The notes under the pieces are model-generated. The model was not told the origin of the DNA and searched no databases. It saw nothing but the letters and a program-made list of their open reading frames with translations. A program made the position numbers and the translations under genes. Shown here in pieces: positions 23,650-33,300 of a stretch of 64,000 bases of DNA. The stretch lies in IMG/VR virus record IMGVR_UViG_3300010354_000081, positions 1-64,000 of that record, one strand, 5' to 3'. Numbering within the stretch: the first letter of the stretch is position 1; every line of letters begins with the position of its first letter. The DNA comes from a virus.

Positions 23650-23946
23650 ATGCCGTACAAAAACAAAGAGGATCGCAACTACAAACGTGAATACGCTAAG
23701 TATCAGGGAACCGAAGAGCAGAAGAACAATCGGGTCGAGCGCAACGCTGCACGTAGGAAGTTGTTGAAAGATGGTAAGGTCAGTAAGGGCGATGGCAAAG
23801 ATGTGTCGCACCGCAAAGCCATCGACAAAGGGGGTTCCACAAAAGATGGAGTCCGTGTAGAATCAAAGACAGCAAACAGATCGTTTCGTCGGGATAGCCA
23901 AGGGAACTTAGTTTCCGAGAAGAGCAAGCGCGAAGCGAAGAAGTAA
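23650..23946 (+). CDS. Small basic HNH-like protein
   Basis: A 98-residue very basic protein. The segment GDGKDVSHRKAIDKGGSTKDGVRV followed by NRSFRRD recalls small phage HNH-like proteins with DVxH...G.....N motifs, where the first His and a later Asn coordinate the fold. Some expected HNH residues are not evident, so it may be a DNA-binding relic or a diverged nuclease. GAGG lies 7 bases upstream of ATG. Confidence 0.55.
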   Translation: MPYKNKEDRNYKREYAKYQGTEEQKNNRVERNAARRKLLKDGKVSKGDGKDVSHRKAIDKGGSTKDGVRVESKTANRSFRRDSQGNLVSEKSKREAKK

Positions 23947-23972
23947 GTAGTTTACAAAGTAAGGTTTTCAGT

Positions 23973-24003
23973 AGGCCGCGAGTGGAAATACCACTTTCGG
24001 CCT
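23973..24003 (+). promoter_or_regulatory. Leader hairpin before the helicase gene
   Basis: AGGCCGCGAGTGG - AAATA - CCACTTTCGGCCT can form a 13-bp stem with one mismatch and one G-U pair. It ends about 10 bases before the helicase GGAG site and has no U-run after it, so a translation-control or mRNA-stability role is more likely than termination. Confidence 0.6.
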
Positions 24004-24022
24004 ATCAGTGTCTGGAGAAAGA

Positions 24023-25570
24023 GTGCAAATCATCGAAGACAGAGCGCTGCTGTTGCGGGTAAAAGAACCTAACCGCATCACGACAGTCATACCAAAAGCA
24101 AAAATCCTCAACACAGGTGAGGTGCTTGTGAAGTGGGGTTTGGAAGAGGCAATGGTTCTTAAGAACCTGCGCATCAAAAACGTACCATCCCCGATTAAAA
24201 ACAAGTATTCGTGGCCCGGGCTGTATAAGCCGTTCGACCATCAAAAAGAAACGGCATCGTTCCTAACCCTGCACAAACGGGCGTTTTGTTTTAACGAGCA
24301 GGGCACTGGCAAGACATCGAGTGTGATATGGGCTACGGACTACCTGCTAAACGAGGGAGTCATCAAGCGGGTGCTAGTGCTGTGCCCACTATCCATCATG
24401 CAGTCGGCGTGGGAGACAGACTTATTTAGGTTTGCCATGCACCGCACCTGCGCTATCGCGCACAGCTATTCCAAAGAGAAACGTGTTGCCGCTATCAACA
24501 GCGAAGCTGAGTTCGTGATCATCAACTACGATGGGTTGGAGATCGTCAAGGAGGAAGTTGCTGCGGCTAACTTTGATTTAATTGTGGTGGATGAGGCTAA
24601 CGCCTACAAAAATGTTCAGACGAAACGCTGGAAAACGCTGGCGTCAATCATCAAGCCATCGACATGGGTATGGATGCTGACCGGAACCCCTGCGTCACAG
24701 TCCCCAACAGATGCCTACGGACTTGCCAAGATCATCAACCCAAGTGGAGTGCCTAAGTTTCAGGGTGCCTTCCGCGACATGGTAATGCAGCGCATTACAC
24801 AATTTAAGTGGATACCCAAGCCACGCTCAGAGAAGATAGTGCATGAGGTTCTGCAACCCGCCATCCGGTTTACCAAAGCAGAGTGCCTCGACCTACCGGA
24901 GATGACCTACGTAACTCGGGACGTGCCGCTATCTGCGCAACAGAAAAAGTTTTACGAGATCATCCGCAGGGACATGATGACGGTTGCCGCAGGAGAAGAG
25001 ATCACTACGGTGAACGCGGCAGCAAACCTAAACAAGTTGCTACAGTTATCTTGTGGTGCTGTTTACGCGGACACTGGAGAAGTCGTGGCGTTCGATGCCA
25101 AGACTAGGATGGCTGCGCTGTTGGAGGTCATTGAAGAAGCTAGTCACAAAGTCATCGTCTTTGCGCCGTTCAAACATGCTATCGAAATCGTTGCCGAAGA
25201 GTTAAAGAAAAACGGTATTAGCACAGAGGTAATTCATGGTGGCATCAGTGCAACGAGACGCACTGAGATATTTGCTAATTTCCAAACGGAGACAAATCCA
25301 CAAGTGTTGGTCATCCAGCCACAAGCTGCTGCACATGGCGTAACGCTACACGCTGCGAACGTCGTAGTGTGGTGGGGTCCGATTACATCTATCGAAACTT
25401 ATTTACAGGCGAACGCTAGAGTGCATCGGGCCGGGCAACGCAATCCATGCACAGTGGTACATCTTCAGGGGAGTCCGGTTGAACATCGAATTTATAAGAT
25501 GCTATCGGAGAAGGTGGACATACATGCGAAGCTGATTGATCTCTATAAAAATGTGATGCAAGACACTTGA
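24023..25570 (+). CDS. SNF2-type DNA helicase
   Basis: A superfamily 2 helicase of about 515 residues. Motif I is GTGKT (near 95), motif II VVDEAN (near 188; Asn replaces the usual His), motif III LTGTPASQ, and motif VI QANARVHRAGQ (near 463). There is no extra nuclease domain. The start is uncertain: GTG at 24023 has GGAG five bases upstream; GTG at 24008 is in frame without a site; and an ATC at 24029 sits exactly where ATG follows the GAGTGCAA phrase in other genes of this phage. Probably remodels replication or recombination intermediates. Confidence 0.9.
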   Translation: MQIIEDRALLLRVKEPNRITTVIPKAKILNTGEVLVKWGLEEAMVLKNLRIKNVPSPIKNKYSWPGLYKPFDHQKETASFLTLHKRAFCFNEQGTGKTSSVIWATDYLLNEGVIKRVLVLCPLSIMQSAWETDLFRFAMHRTCAIAHSYSKEKRVAAINSEAEFVIINYDGLEIVKEEVAAANFDLIVVDEANAYKNVQTKRWKTLASIIKPSTWVWMLTGTPASQSPTDAYGLAKIINPSGVPKFQGAFRDMVMQRITQFKWIPKPRSEKIVHEVLQPAIRFTKAECLDLPEMTYVTRDVPLSAQQKKFYEIIRRDMMTVAAGEEITTVNAAANLNKLLQLSCGAVYADTGEVVAFDAKTRMAALLEVIEEASHKVIVFAPFKHAIEIVAEELKKNGISTEVIHGGISATRRTEIFANFQTETNPQVLVIQPQAAAHGVTLHAANVVVWWGPITSIETYLQANARVHRAGQRNPCTVVHLQGSPVEHRIYKMLSEKVDIHAKLIDLYKNVMQDT

Positions 25571-25595
25571 CAAAGTAAAGTAGCATCACCATAAT
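25567..25595 (+). promoter_or_regulatory. Sigma70-type promoter
   Basis: TTGACA (25567-25572) overlaps the helicase stop codon. A 17-base spacer leads to CATAAT (25590-25595), 5 of 6 matches. It should drive the gene at 25628 and the ssDNA-binding-like protein after it. Confidence 0.8.
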
Positions 25596-25627
25596 CGATC
25601 TGCCTTTTACAAACGAAGGAGAGTGCA

Positions 25628-26011
25628 ATGACTGACCCCATCAATGCCGATAGGCTTACAAAAGTCTACGTCAAGATACGAGAAAAGCGTAGAGAACTCG
25701 CCAAGCAAGATAAAGAACTCGAAGAGCAATTAGAAGCTGTCGCTACACAGTTGCTTGAGATTTGCAAAGAGCAAGGCGCTGCAACTATACGCACCCAACA
25801 CGGTACTATTTCACGAAGAACTAATAAACGATTCTGGCCTACGGATTGGGATGCGTTTTATAAGTTCATCAAAGATCAAGACGCTATGTCACTGCTTTAT
25901 CAACGCATCAATACAGCTAACATGGAACAGTTTCTTGAAGAAAACCCCGATCTACATCCGCCGGGGTTGAACGCGGATGTATCACAATCAATTGTCATTA
26001 TCAAACGCTAG
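25628..26011 (+). CDS. Helical protein upstream of the SSB-like gene
   Basis: A 127-residue protein. The first 50 residues form a charged coiled coil (KIREKRRELAKQDKELEEQL), followed by a small mixed domain with RRTNKRFWPTDWDAFYKFI. The pattern is somewhat like phage Gam-type or replication accessory proteins, but no firm match. GGAGAGTGCA precedes ATG. Confidence 0.7.
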   Translation: MTDPINADRLTKVYVKIREKRRELAKQDKELEEQLEAVATQLLEICKEQGAATIRTQHGTISRRTNKRFWPTDWDAFYKFIKDQDAMSLLYQRINTANMEQFLEENPDLHPPGLNADVSQSIVIIKR

Positions 26012-26021
26012 GAGAGTGCAA

Positions 26022-26912
26022 ATGAGCAACGAACTTGCAGTATTTGACCAAGGGCTTCCGTCTTACCTGAAGAACGCGGAGCTTGATGCAACCACTAAAG
26101 CTTTGATGGGCGGCGGTGGTGGTGAATCAAAACGTATTTCCATCAAGGGCGGCGTATGGCGCATGATGGTGAATGGTAAGGAAGTAGCTAAGAACGAAGA
26201 TCGCTCGATGAATGTTGTGATCGTCGCAGCGGCAGAGAAAGTATCAAGGACGTTTTATGCAAAGCAATTTTCAGAAGGAGGTGAAGTCACAGCCCCCGAC
26301 TGCTGGTCAGCGAATGGAGAAATGCCAGACGCAAAAGTCAAAGAACCACAAGCCAAACGATGCCTCGACTGCCCCCAGAATGTTAGAGGCTCGGGACAGG
26401 GTGAAAGCCGTGCTTGCCGTTACAGTCAACGCTTGGCTGTAGTACTAGCCAATGATGTTAGGGGCGACATATTCCAACTGACTCTACCTGCTGCATCTAT
26501 CTTTGGTAGCGGTGAAGCTGGTAAGTGGCCTCTGCAAACTTACGCCAAGATGATTGGCAGCAAGGGCGTACCCATCACCGCAGTTGTCACCGAGATGCGC
26601 TTTGATACTGACAGCGCTACACCGAAGCTGACGTTTAAGCCAGTGCGTGTACTGGAACCGCAGGAGCATGAGGCTGCAATCGCACAGGGTAAAACCCCCG
26701 CTGCACAACGTGCAATCACCATGACTGTTGCTGAGACGGATGGTGTCAAGGTTGCGGAAGCTGCTGCCGTTGAGTTTGAGACGGTGAAGCCAAAAGCTGC
26801 GCCTGTCGAAGTTGTAGTAGAAGAAGAACCTGTAAAACGCACGGCTAAGAAAGAAGAAGCACCAGCCGACAAGAAAGACCTGTCCAAAATCCTCGACGAA
26901 TGGGATGACTAA
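26022..26912 (+). CDS. Putative ssDNA-binding protein
   Basis: A 296-residue protein. After a Gly-rich stretch (MGGGGGESKRISIKGG) comes a predicted beta-rich region with a Cys pair plus Cys (CLDCPQNVRG...ACRYSQ). The protein ends in an acidic tail (KKDLSKILDEWDD). A beta core with zinc and an acidic tail is the layout of phage T4 gp32-type binding proteins, and I recall this family in aquatic podovirus-like phages. The start at 26022 follows GGAGAGTGCAA. It lies between recombination and primase-helicase genes, which fits ssDNA binding. Confidence 0.7.
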   Translation: MSNELAVFDQGLPSYLKNAELDATTKALMGGGGGESKRISIKGGVWRMMVNGKEVAKNEDRSMNVVIVAAAEKVSRTFYAKQFSEGGEVTAPDCWSANGEMPDAKVKEPQAKRCLDCPQNVRGSGQGESRACRYSQRLAVVLANDVRGDIFQLTLPAASIFGSGEAGKWPLQTYAKMIGSKGVPITAVVTEMRFDTDSATPKLTFKPVRVLEPQEHEAAIAQGKTPAAQRAITMTVAETDGVKVAEAAAVEFETVKPKAAPVEVVVEEEPVKRTAKKEEAPADKKDLSKILDEWDD

Positions 26913-26913
26913 T

Positions 26914-27144
26914 ATGCCTACCGGATACTCACTGCTAACCGTAGAAGAGATTCGAAGAGCTGACCAAAGACTGCTTGGAGTGCAACTCGCACAGATTTGT
27001 CTTAGAGACGACATTCCTGTTACCGATGTTGCCGAGTTCTTTAGTGTCAGCCGCATGACCGTTTACAACTGGTTCAAAGGTAAAGCGGTTGTGTCAGGCA
27101 AACATGCGGAGCGCATGAAGAAGCTAATAACAAAATTAGCTTAA
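26914..27144 (+). CDS. Small HTH protein
   Basis: A protein of about 76 residues with a clear helix-turn-helix: VTDVAEFFSVSRMTVYNWFKG, followed by a basic helix (HAERMKKLITKLA). An in-frame ATG at 26905 overlaps the upstream stop region and is an alternative start. The last codons form an AT-rich inverted repeat (27121-27142). Likely a transcription regulator. Confidence 0.7.
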   Translation: MPTGYSLLTVEEIRRADQRLLGVQLAQICLRDDIPVTDVAEFFSVSRMTVYNWFKGKAVVSGKHAERMKKLITKLA

Positions 27145-27234
27145 TTGGTTGTAGGGGGGCTAGGTTAGCTACCGAAAAGGGCGTTGCCGTCACGCCCCTG
27201 CCCATCCTCTTTTGACGGTTCGTTGAGGACGGCT

Positions 27235-30120
27235 ATGCTTTCACGCAAAGAATTTTTTGCACTGGTGTTACCACCTCTGGAAGAAGGTGAGCACTACTGC
27301 AATTGGGGTAATAGAAGAGATTATGTAGAAGAAGGTGGAGAACTTAAACCCAAAGATGTTGTCCGGCAACGATTTGCAGATAGCATCGACGTTCTCAGCA
27401 CCCAAGCCGACGCGTTTCAAGCGGACGGGTTCAATGCTTTCTTTGGGCTGGCGAAGTTTGGTGCGGTAAAGAACGGTCGGTATGCGGTTAATGCGATTGC
27501 GCTCAAGTCATTTTTCTTAGACCTTGATTGTGGTGAGGGGAAGCCCTACGCCACGTTAGATGATGGGTTAGTAGCGCTCAAGAACTTTTGCAAAGCCACT
27601 GGGCTACCGAAGCCGACGATTCTTAGGTCTGGGCGCGGTGCGCACGTGTACTGGATTCTTGAAGAGCCTCTCACCAGAGAGGAGTGGAAGCCATTTGCCG
27701 AGCAGCTCAAGACCCTTTGCAGCACACACAAGTTTGATATTGACTACGCTGTGCCAGCAGATGCGGCACGGGTACTGCGCGTTCCTGAAACCAACCACCT
27801 AAAAGACCCGACCAATCCGATACCGGTCGAGATTCTGTATCTGGCACCGCTGGTTCCGAACGAGCGTATAAAAGAACTGTTAGAGCCGTCAGATGCCATA
27901 CTAGATACCGTTGCCAAAGAGTTTGGTAAGCGCCCCCTTGACGCAACGACCCTAGCTTTGATTGGCGCGAGTCAGTCACGCTTCAAGACAATCCTAATCA
28001 AATCGGTTGAGGGTAACGGCTGCGCACAGATCGTCAACATCTACGACAACCAAGCCACAATCGAAGAGCCGTTGTGGAGAGCCGGTCTGTCCATTGCCCA
28101 ACAGTGCATAGACCGCGACAAAGCAATACACGTTATTAGCAAGGGGTATCCGGGGTATTCGTCTGAGAACACCGAGAAGAAAGCTAATGAGACGAAAGGC
28201 CCGTACACCTGCGATACATTCAAAAAGTTAAATCCAGTTGGATGCGAAGGGTGTACGTTAAAGATCACCTCGCCGATTCAGCTTGGTAAAGAAATCGTAG
28301 AAGCAACAGAAGAGCAAAGCACCGTCATTGGCATCGAGGCACAGACTAAAGAGGCCAAGGAATACGTCATCCCGAAACTACCATTCCCATTTTTCCGTGG
28401 CAAGAATGGTGGTGTGTTCGTCCATACCAAAGACAAGGACGGTAACGACATAGATGAAGTTGTTTACCCATACGACTTCTACGTAGTTAAGCGGATGACT
28501 GACCCTGATTTGGGGGAGACGTTGCTGCTACGCCTCCACCTGCCAAAAGACGGAGTGCGCGAGTTCATCATGCCTTTGGCTTCGGCACTGGCTAAAGATA
28601 AGTTCAGAGAGATCATCGCATCGCATGGCATCGCTGCGCTCAGTAAGCAGCAAGATACGCTCATGTGGTACGTGACGAAATGGGTAGAGGAGTTGCAAAT
28701 GAAGATGGGCGCGGAGAAAGCACACAAACAGTTTGGCTGGACGGAAGACCAGTCTGCAATCATCGTAGGCGACAGAGAGATCAAAGCAACGGGAGTAAGT
28801 TACAGCCCTCCATCTGCACCGACCCTACCACTGGTGCCGTTGTTCACACCCAAAGGCGACTTCCATGTTTGGAAAGATGTAATCAACGCGTACGGCAGAC
28901 CGGGGATGGAGGGCAGGGCTTTCGCTTTCTTCACGGGGTTTGGCACGTTGCTAATGCCGTTCGTTGCAAAGGGTGCGCTTGATGGTTTCCTTATTAACCT
29001 GATGAGCCGTGAGTCTGGTTCGGGTAAAACGACAGTACTCCATGCACTCAACAGCATTTACGGTAGGCCAAAAGAGTTGCTGCTATCCCCCAAAGATACG
29101 TACAACGCACGGATGCAGCGGTTCGGAACCCTGCAAAACCTTTGCCTGACGATGGACGAGATCACCAACATGCAGTCAGAGCACATGTCACAACAAATTT
29201 ATGACGTGACTTCTGGGCGGGGCAAGAACCGAATGAGTCGGCACGAGAACGCCGAGCGACTAAACCACACCAAGTTTTCTAGTGGGTTGGTTACGTCAAG
29301 CAATCGGTCAGTGCCCGACATGCTGCTAAACATAAAGGGCTTTCCCGATGGCGAACTAAATCGTATCTTGGAGATCAACATGAAGCCAGATACGTACAAC
29401 GATCCTGCATGGTCAAGGAATCACTTTGGCAGACTAATGGCTAACTACGGGCATGCTATCGAGCCGTATTCGCAAGCGATACTAGGCCAACTCCCGATGG
29501 TGATTAAGAAGATAGAGGAGTTCGAAGCCAAGATAGATGCGGCTGCTGGCATTACGAATACAGAACGGTACTGGTCAGCTATGGTCACAATCAATATAGC
29601 AGGTGGTGCTATTGCCAAGATGCTTGGCTTGCACGACATACCAATCAAGCCGGTGTTTGACTTTGGCGTTAACTTGGTCAAGGAGACACGTGTTCGCACC
29701 AAAGAGCTGATGCTGGATGCCGATGACTTTCTTGGTGGGTTTTTGCAGCGTCACTTTCACGAGATTCTGGTCATCAATGGCAATCGCGACAAGCGCACTG
29801 GTGCAGAATATGGACCGATTCGTGAACCTCGCGGGGCACTGATCATACGATATGAACCGGACACTAAACTATTGTTTGTTGTTACAAAGGCTTATAGGGA
29901 CGACTGCTCCAAGCTGTTCATGAACTTTGAAGAATCTTTGATCCCTTATCGCAAGAACAAAGCGTTCGTGGAGATCAAGAAGAAGCGCATGACAGCAGGA
30001 ACCGTCGCGAATATGCAAGCCCCAGTTAGCGCCATCTGCTTCGATACATCCAAACTGGAATACTTTAGCGAAACTGTGTTGCTAAAAAATGAAGATACTG
30101 GGACTGCCACTGCTGATTGA
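27235..30120 (+). CDS. Primase-helicase (AEP primase plus SF3/DUF927-like ATPase)
   Basis: A 961-residue protein. The N-terminal part resembles an archaeo-eukaryotic primase: FFLDLDC with the metal-binding DxD (near 94), RSGRGAHVYWIL (near 128), and VLRVPETNHLK. A Cys-rich patch (YTCDTF...GCEGCTLK) could bind zinc. The C-terminal part is an ATPase with Walker A SGSGKTT (near 592), TMDEITN as Walker B, and TSSNRS as sensor, as in the DUF927/SF3 group. The start at 27235 follows GAGGA; an upstream ATG at 27184 lacks a site. It replaces a T7-style primase-helicase. Confidence 0.85.
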   Translation: MLSRKEFFALVLPPLEEGEHYCNWGNRRDYVEEGGELKPKDVVRQRFADSIDVLSTQADAFQADGFNAFFGLAKFGAVKNGRYAVNAIALKSFFLDLDCGEGKPYATLDDGLVALKNFCKATGLPKPTILRSGRGAHVYWILEEPLTREEWKPFAEQLKTLCSTHKFDIDYAVPADAARVLRVPETNHLKDPTNPIPVEILYLAPLVPNERIKELLEPSDAILDTVAKEFGKRPLDATTLALIGASQSRFKTILIKSVEGNGCAQIVNIYDNQATIEEPLWRAGLSIAQQCIDRDKAIHVISKGYPGYSSENTEKKANETKGPYTCDTFKKLNPVGCEGCTLKITSPIQLGKEIVEATEEQSTVIGIEAQTKEAKEYVIPKLPFPFFRGKNGGVFVHTKDKDGNDIDEVVYPYDFYVVKRMTDPDLGETLLLRLHLPKDGVREFIMPLASALAKDKFREIIASHGIAALSKQQDTLMWYVTKWVEELQMKMGAEKAHKQFGWTEDQSAIIVGDREIKATGVSYSPPSAPTLPLVPLFTPKGDFHVWKDVINAYGRPGMEGRAFAFFTGFGTLLMPFVAKGALDGFLINLMSRESGSGKTTVLHALNSIYGRPKELLLSPKDTYNARMQRFGTLQNLCLTMDEITNMQSEHMSQQIYDVTSGRGKNRMSRHENAERLNHTKFSSGLVTSSNRSVPDMLLNIKGFPDGELNRILEINMKPDTYNDPAWSRNHFGRLMANYGHAIEPYSQAILGQLPMVIKKIEEFEAKIDAAAGITNTERYWSAMVTINIAGGAIAKMLGLHDIPIKPVFDFGVNLVKETRVRTKELMLDADDFLGGFLQRHFHEILVINGNRDKRTGAEYGPIREPRGALIIRYEPDTKLLFVVTKAYRDDCSKLFMNFEESLIPYRKNKAFVEIKKKRMTAGTVANMQAPVSAICFDTSKLEYFSETVLLKNEDTGTATAD

Positions 30121-30337
30121 GTGGGATAAATTTCAGCCGGGCACCTCATTCTTCGTGCCTTGTTTGGATCGCAAACTTACTCAGCGATTTGTTGAGGCAG
30201 AAGCACGACGCCTGAAATTAAAAGTTGTCTGTAAACAAGTAGTGGAGAAGGGGAAGTATGGCTTACGGGTTTGGAGAGTTGAGGATATAATGCCCTCGCA
30301 CTCTTCTTCTCCGCCACTCTCTCTGGAGAAGAATTAA
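30089..30337 (+). CDS. 82-residue small protein, end of early region
   Basis: MKILGLPLLIEWDKFQPGTSFFVPC..., basic, with FVEAEARRLKLKVV and a Ser/Pro-rich end. It overlaps the primase-helicase gene by 32 bases and ends just before the terminator. I recall similar small proteins next to replication genes in phages, with no assigned role. Confidence 0.65.
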   Translation: MKILGLPLLIEWDKFQPGTSFFVPCLDRKLTQRFVEAEARRLKLKVVCKQVVEKGKYGLRVWRVEDIMPSHSSSPPLSLEKN

Positions 30338-30363
30338 CCCCCGGCAAGTCCGGGGGTCTTTTT
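30338..30363 (+). terminator. Intrinsic terminator between converging genes
   Basis: CCCCCGG - CAAGT - CCGGGGG followed by TCTTTTT. It ends the plus-strand early transcripts. The minus strand lacks a good U-run after the stem, so it is less likely to stop leftward transcripts, which end at 30362. Confidence 0.93.
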
Positions 30364-33300
30364 AGTCCTCATCCTCATCCAACAAAGCCTCAATCTCTGG
30401 CATCAGGTTCTTATTGAACCGCACCCCATTGATCATATTCTTCTCGGCAGCTTCCCTAGCTCTTTCCGAACGTATCAAAGTATCGCGGGTAATCTTGGCT
30501 TTGGGGTCAATACGACGCTCATTGAACGCACTAATTTCTTCCCGTGCTTCGTCCATCAGATCGGAGTCTCCGGCACGGCGTGCCATGTCGTACTTGTTCA
30601 GCAGCTTTTTGCGCTTCTCCATGATCTCCCGCTCGAAGCCCTTCTTCATTGCAAGTTCTTCGTAGACGTTTGATAAGTGGGCAGGGGAGAAGCCGATGAC
30701 TTGCATTAGGGAGTTGTATGTGGATATATCTTCTACAACAGGGTCTCCCTTAAGTGTCAACGCGCCTTCGTTTAAATATCGAAAACCTTTCATTGCGTTT
30801 CGTATGACGCTTGGCGTCATGGCCTCAATCCCACGCCAGACCTCACCTTCCGATACAAGCTTCGCGCCATTACCAACACCCACTGCAAACGACCCAGCAG
30901 GACCGAACGCTTGCTTCATGGCAGTCATCACGTAGCCATCTTCAGCAACGCCTCGTGGATCATCACGGAAGATTAGGTCATTTGCCACGCCTACACGGTT
31001 AGCAATCTCCAAGTTGGTTGCGTAGTTAACAAGCCCTTTATAGAACAGCTCGTTCGTCCAGTTACGCATCATCACGTCAAAGTCGTACGGCTCGTCATCG
31101 TCTCCTAGCAACGCGTTGATCATAGTCGCTAATGTAGACGTGGCCCCCATGAATGGAAGTCCTTTGATGCCAGCGAACGCCATCGCCATGCCGTAGATAC
31201 CAATAAGCTGCCTAAAGGCTTCTTTGCGAACCGCTTGGCTTTCTCCTTTAGTTGCCTGATGGAAGGCACGGGCTACTACAAACGCGGTGTTCCACACAAA
31301 AGACTTGAACGTAAAGAAGATACGCCCTAACGGATGCTGCATGTAGCGCGGGGCAGTCGATGACAGGCCGGAGGTGTTGATCTCTTTTACGGTATTTAAG
31401 GCGTAGCGGATCGCATCCTGCTCATTCATCCCGCTACCACGTGCCAGATCATATGCGGCGATAGCCGTAGCACCACGGTTTAAGACTTCAGTCTTACTAA
31501 ACGGTATGGACACTACGTCCATGATCCGGGCTTTGATGCCAGTAAATTCAGAAGTTGTTTGGCGACGCCCTTCCAACACTTCTCGTGCCATTGTGTGTTC
31601 TAGCTGCGCGTGGTCATTTAATACATCAAACAGCTTGGCATACTTGGCGGGTACTTTGTTGTTAAAAATGTAGTCGATTGTGGTTTTGGAAGCTGACGAC
31701 AGTGCAAGGAAAGACTGATCAAACCCAAACTTGGCACCCAGAATCGACCACGAAAACATCGGTAACGTAGTCAAGTTAATTAACGCTGACGATACGTTGC
31801 CTGCTATGTAACTGAGATAACTAATCGTTGTTGCCGCGCTGGTAAGTCCGTCATAGGTTGGGTTATGGAAGAAGCCTGCCTGACTTACCACGTTTTGAGC
31901 AGCGGCGTATGCTCCAGCACCTTCTGGTTTTGTTGAAGCCTCGTTACCTTGGGTTGCAACCTCGCTCAAAGCACGGTCAATCTCAGGATTGTATTTACTG
32001 GACGCTAACTTACGTGCCCACTTGATCATCGTTTCGCCATACCCGCGCACGATGTCGCGCTCCATGCCCCGAATATTGTCGGACTTCATGAAGTTCTTTG
32101 CCAAAGATTCAGCGGGGAACAACGCAAGATATGACTGATATATGTTGTCCTTGAGTGTCTGGCTGGCACCCTGCTTGTTCAACTCGCCCATCAACCCGAC
32201 AATAAACGATGAGGAAGGCAGCGTACTCTGGTTAAAAGTGGCTTCGTTTAGGTTCCGATAAACTTTATGTGGTTTACCTTTGAGTTGCGTTTCGATAAAC
32301 CTCTGCCGCTCACGTTGCGACTCAAACGCTTGTACTGCACGCTCGCCGTTTTCATCGTATTCAACCCAGAAGTCGCCTCGGCGCAGGAACGGAATATAGC
32401 CAACCTGACGCTTACGCGCCTCATACTGGGCTTTTAATTTACGGCGAGCCGATGGGTCTTGAACAGAGTTGATCAGGATGTCTTCGTACTCGTTAATAGC
32501 AGAGTCGTAAGCGCCACGAATGTCTTTATAAACTTGTTGTACTTCGGCAGGTAGCGCGTTGTACACATTCTTTAAACGGCGGTATTCGCTTTGTTGCGCA
32601 GGCGCTGGTTTAAATTTGGGATCGAGCAGGTCAACTTGTTCAAGTCGCGCATCAATCGCCATGTCATTCATACGCTGCATGGCCTGTGGGTTGCGTCTTT
32701 CTACACCCAAGAAGCGCTTGTAATTAGTGTTGATTACCTTGATGCGTTGTTCTTCCGTACCGTTGCGCAACTCCAAAGCATCTATAAGCTTTTGCAGGGA
32801 CGGTAGTTCTTTGCGGTAGATAGTGTTGATGTTGTCTAAGCGCAGCAGACCCATTGCGATGGACTGCGCGTCTCCCGGCACGTTCGACAAGTAGTTTTTG
32901 GTGCCCTCTACAGTCCTACCAGCGAGCGTAGGCATCGCCTGCCCGATACGACCAACTACACCAAACCCTGTGTTTGCGCCGTTAGGAGTTCCCAAGAACA
33001 GCAGGTCTCCAACTGACGGGTCTACATCAGCCGAGATGTCCAGAGCATCACTAATTAACTTCAAACCTTTATCGTATGCGTTGGTGCCTTTAGCAAATCC
33101 AAAGAACTCTGCCAGTGTCTGCATGAACCGCACAAACATGTTCTTGCTCTTGGGAGCCTTGATGGTCTTGAGCAGGGCTTGGAACTCAGGGTTACTTACC
33201 AGTTCAGCAGCAAACTCCTGCAAGTCTTGGGCACCGTACGCCGTACCCATCTGGTTTTGAATCTGCTCGAATAGGGCAGTTAACTGTTTGGTGACCGGCA

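Noticed and set aside
27121-27142. AAGCTAAT...ATTAGCTT inverted repeat as a terminator
   Set aside because: AT-rich, lies in coding sequence at the end of the HTH gene, and has no U-run; the primase-helicase gene follows closely.
30338-30363. A bidirectional terminator for both converging units
   Set aside because: The plus strand has a good U-run, the minus strand does not, so only rightward termination is called.
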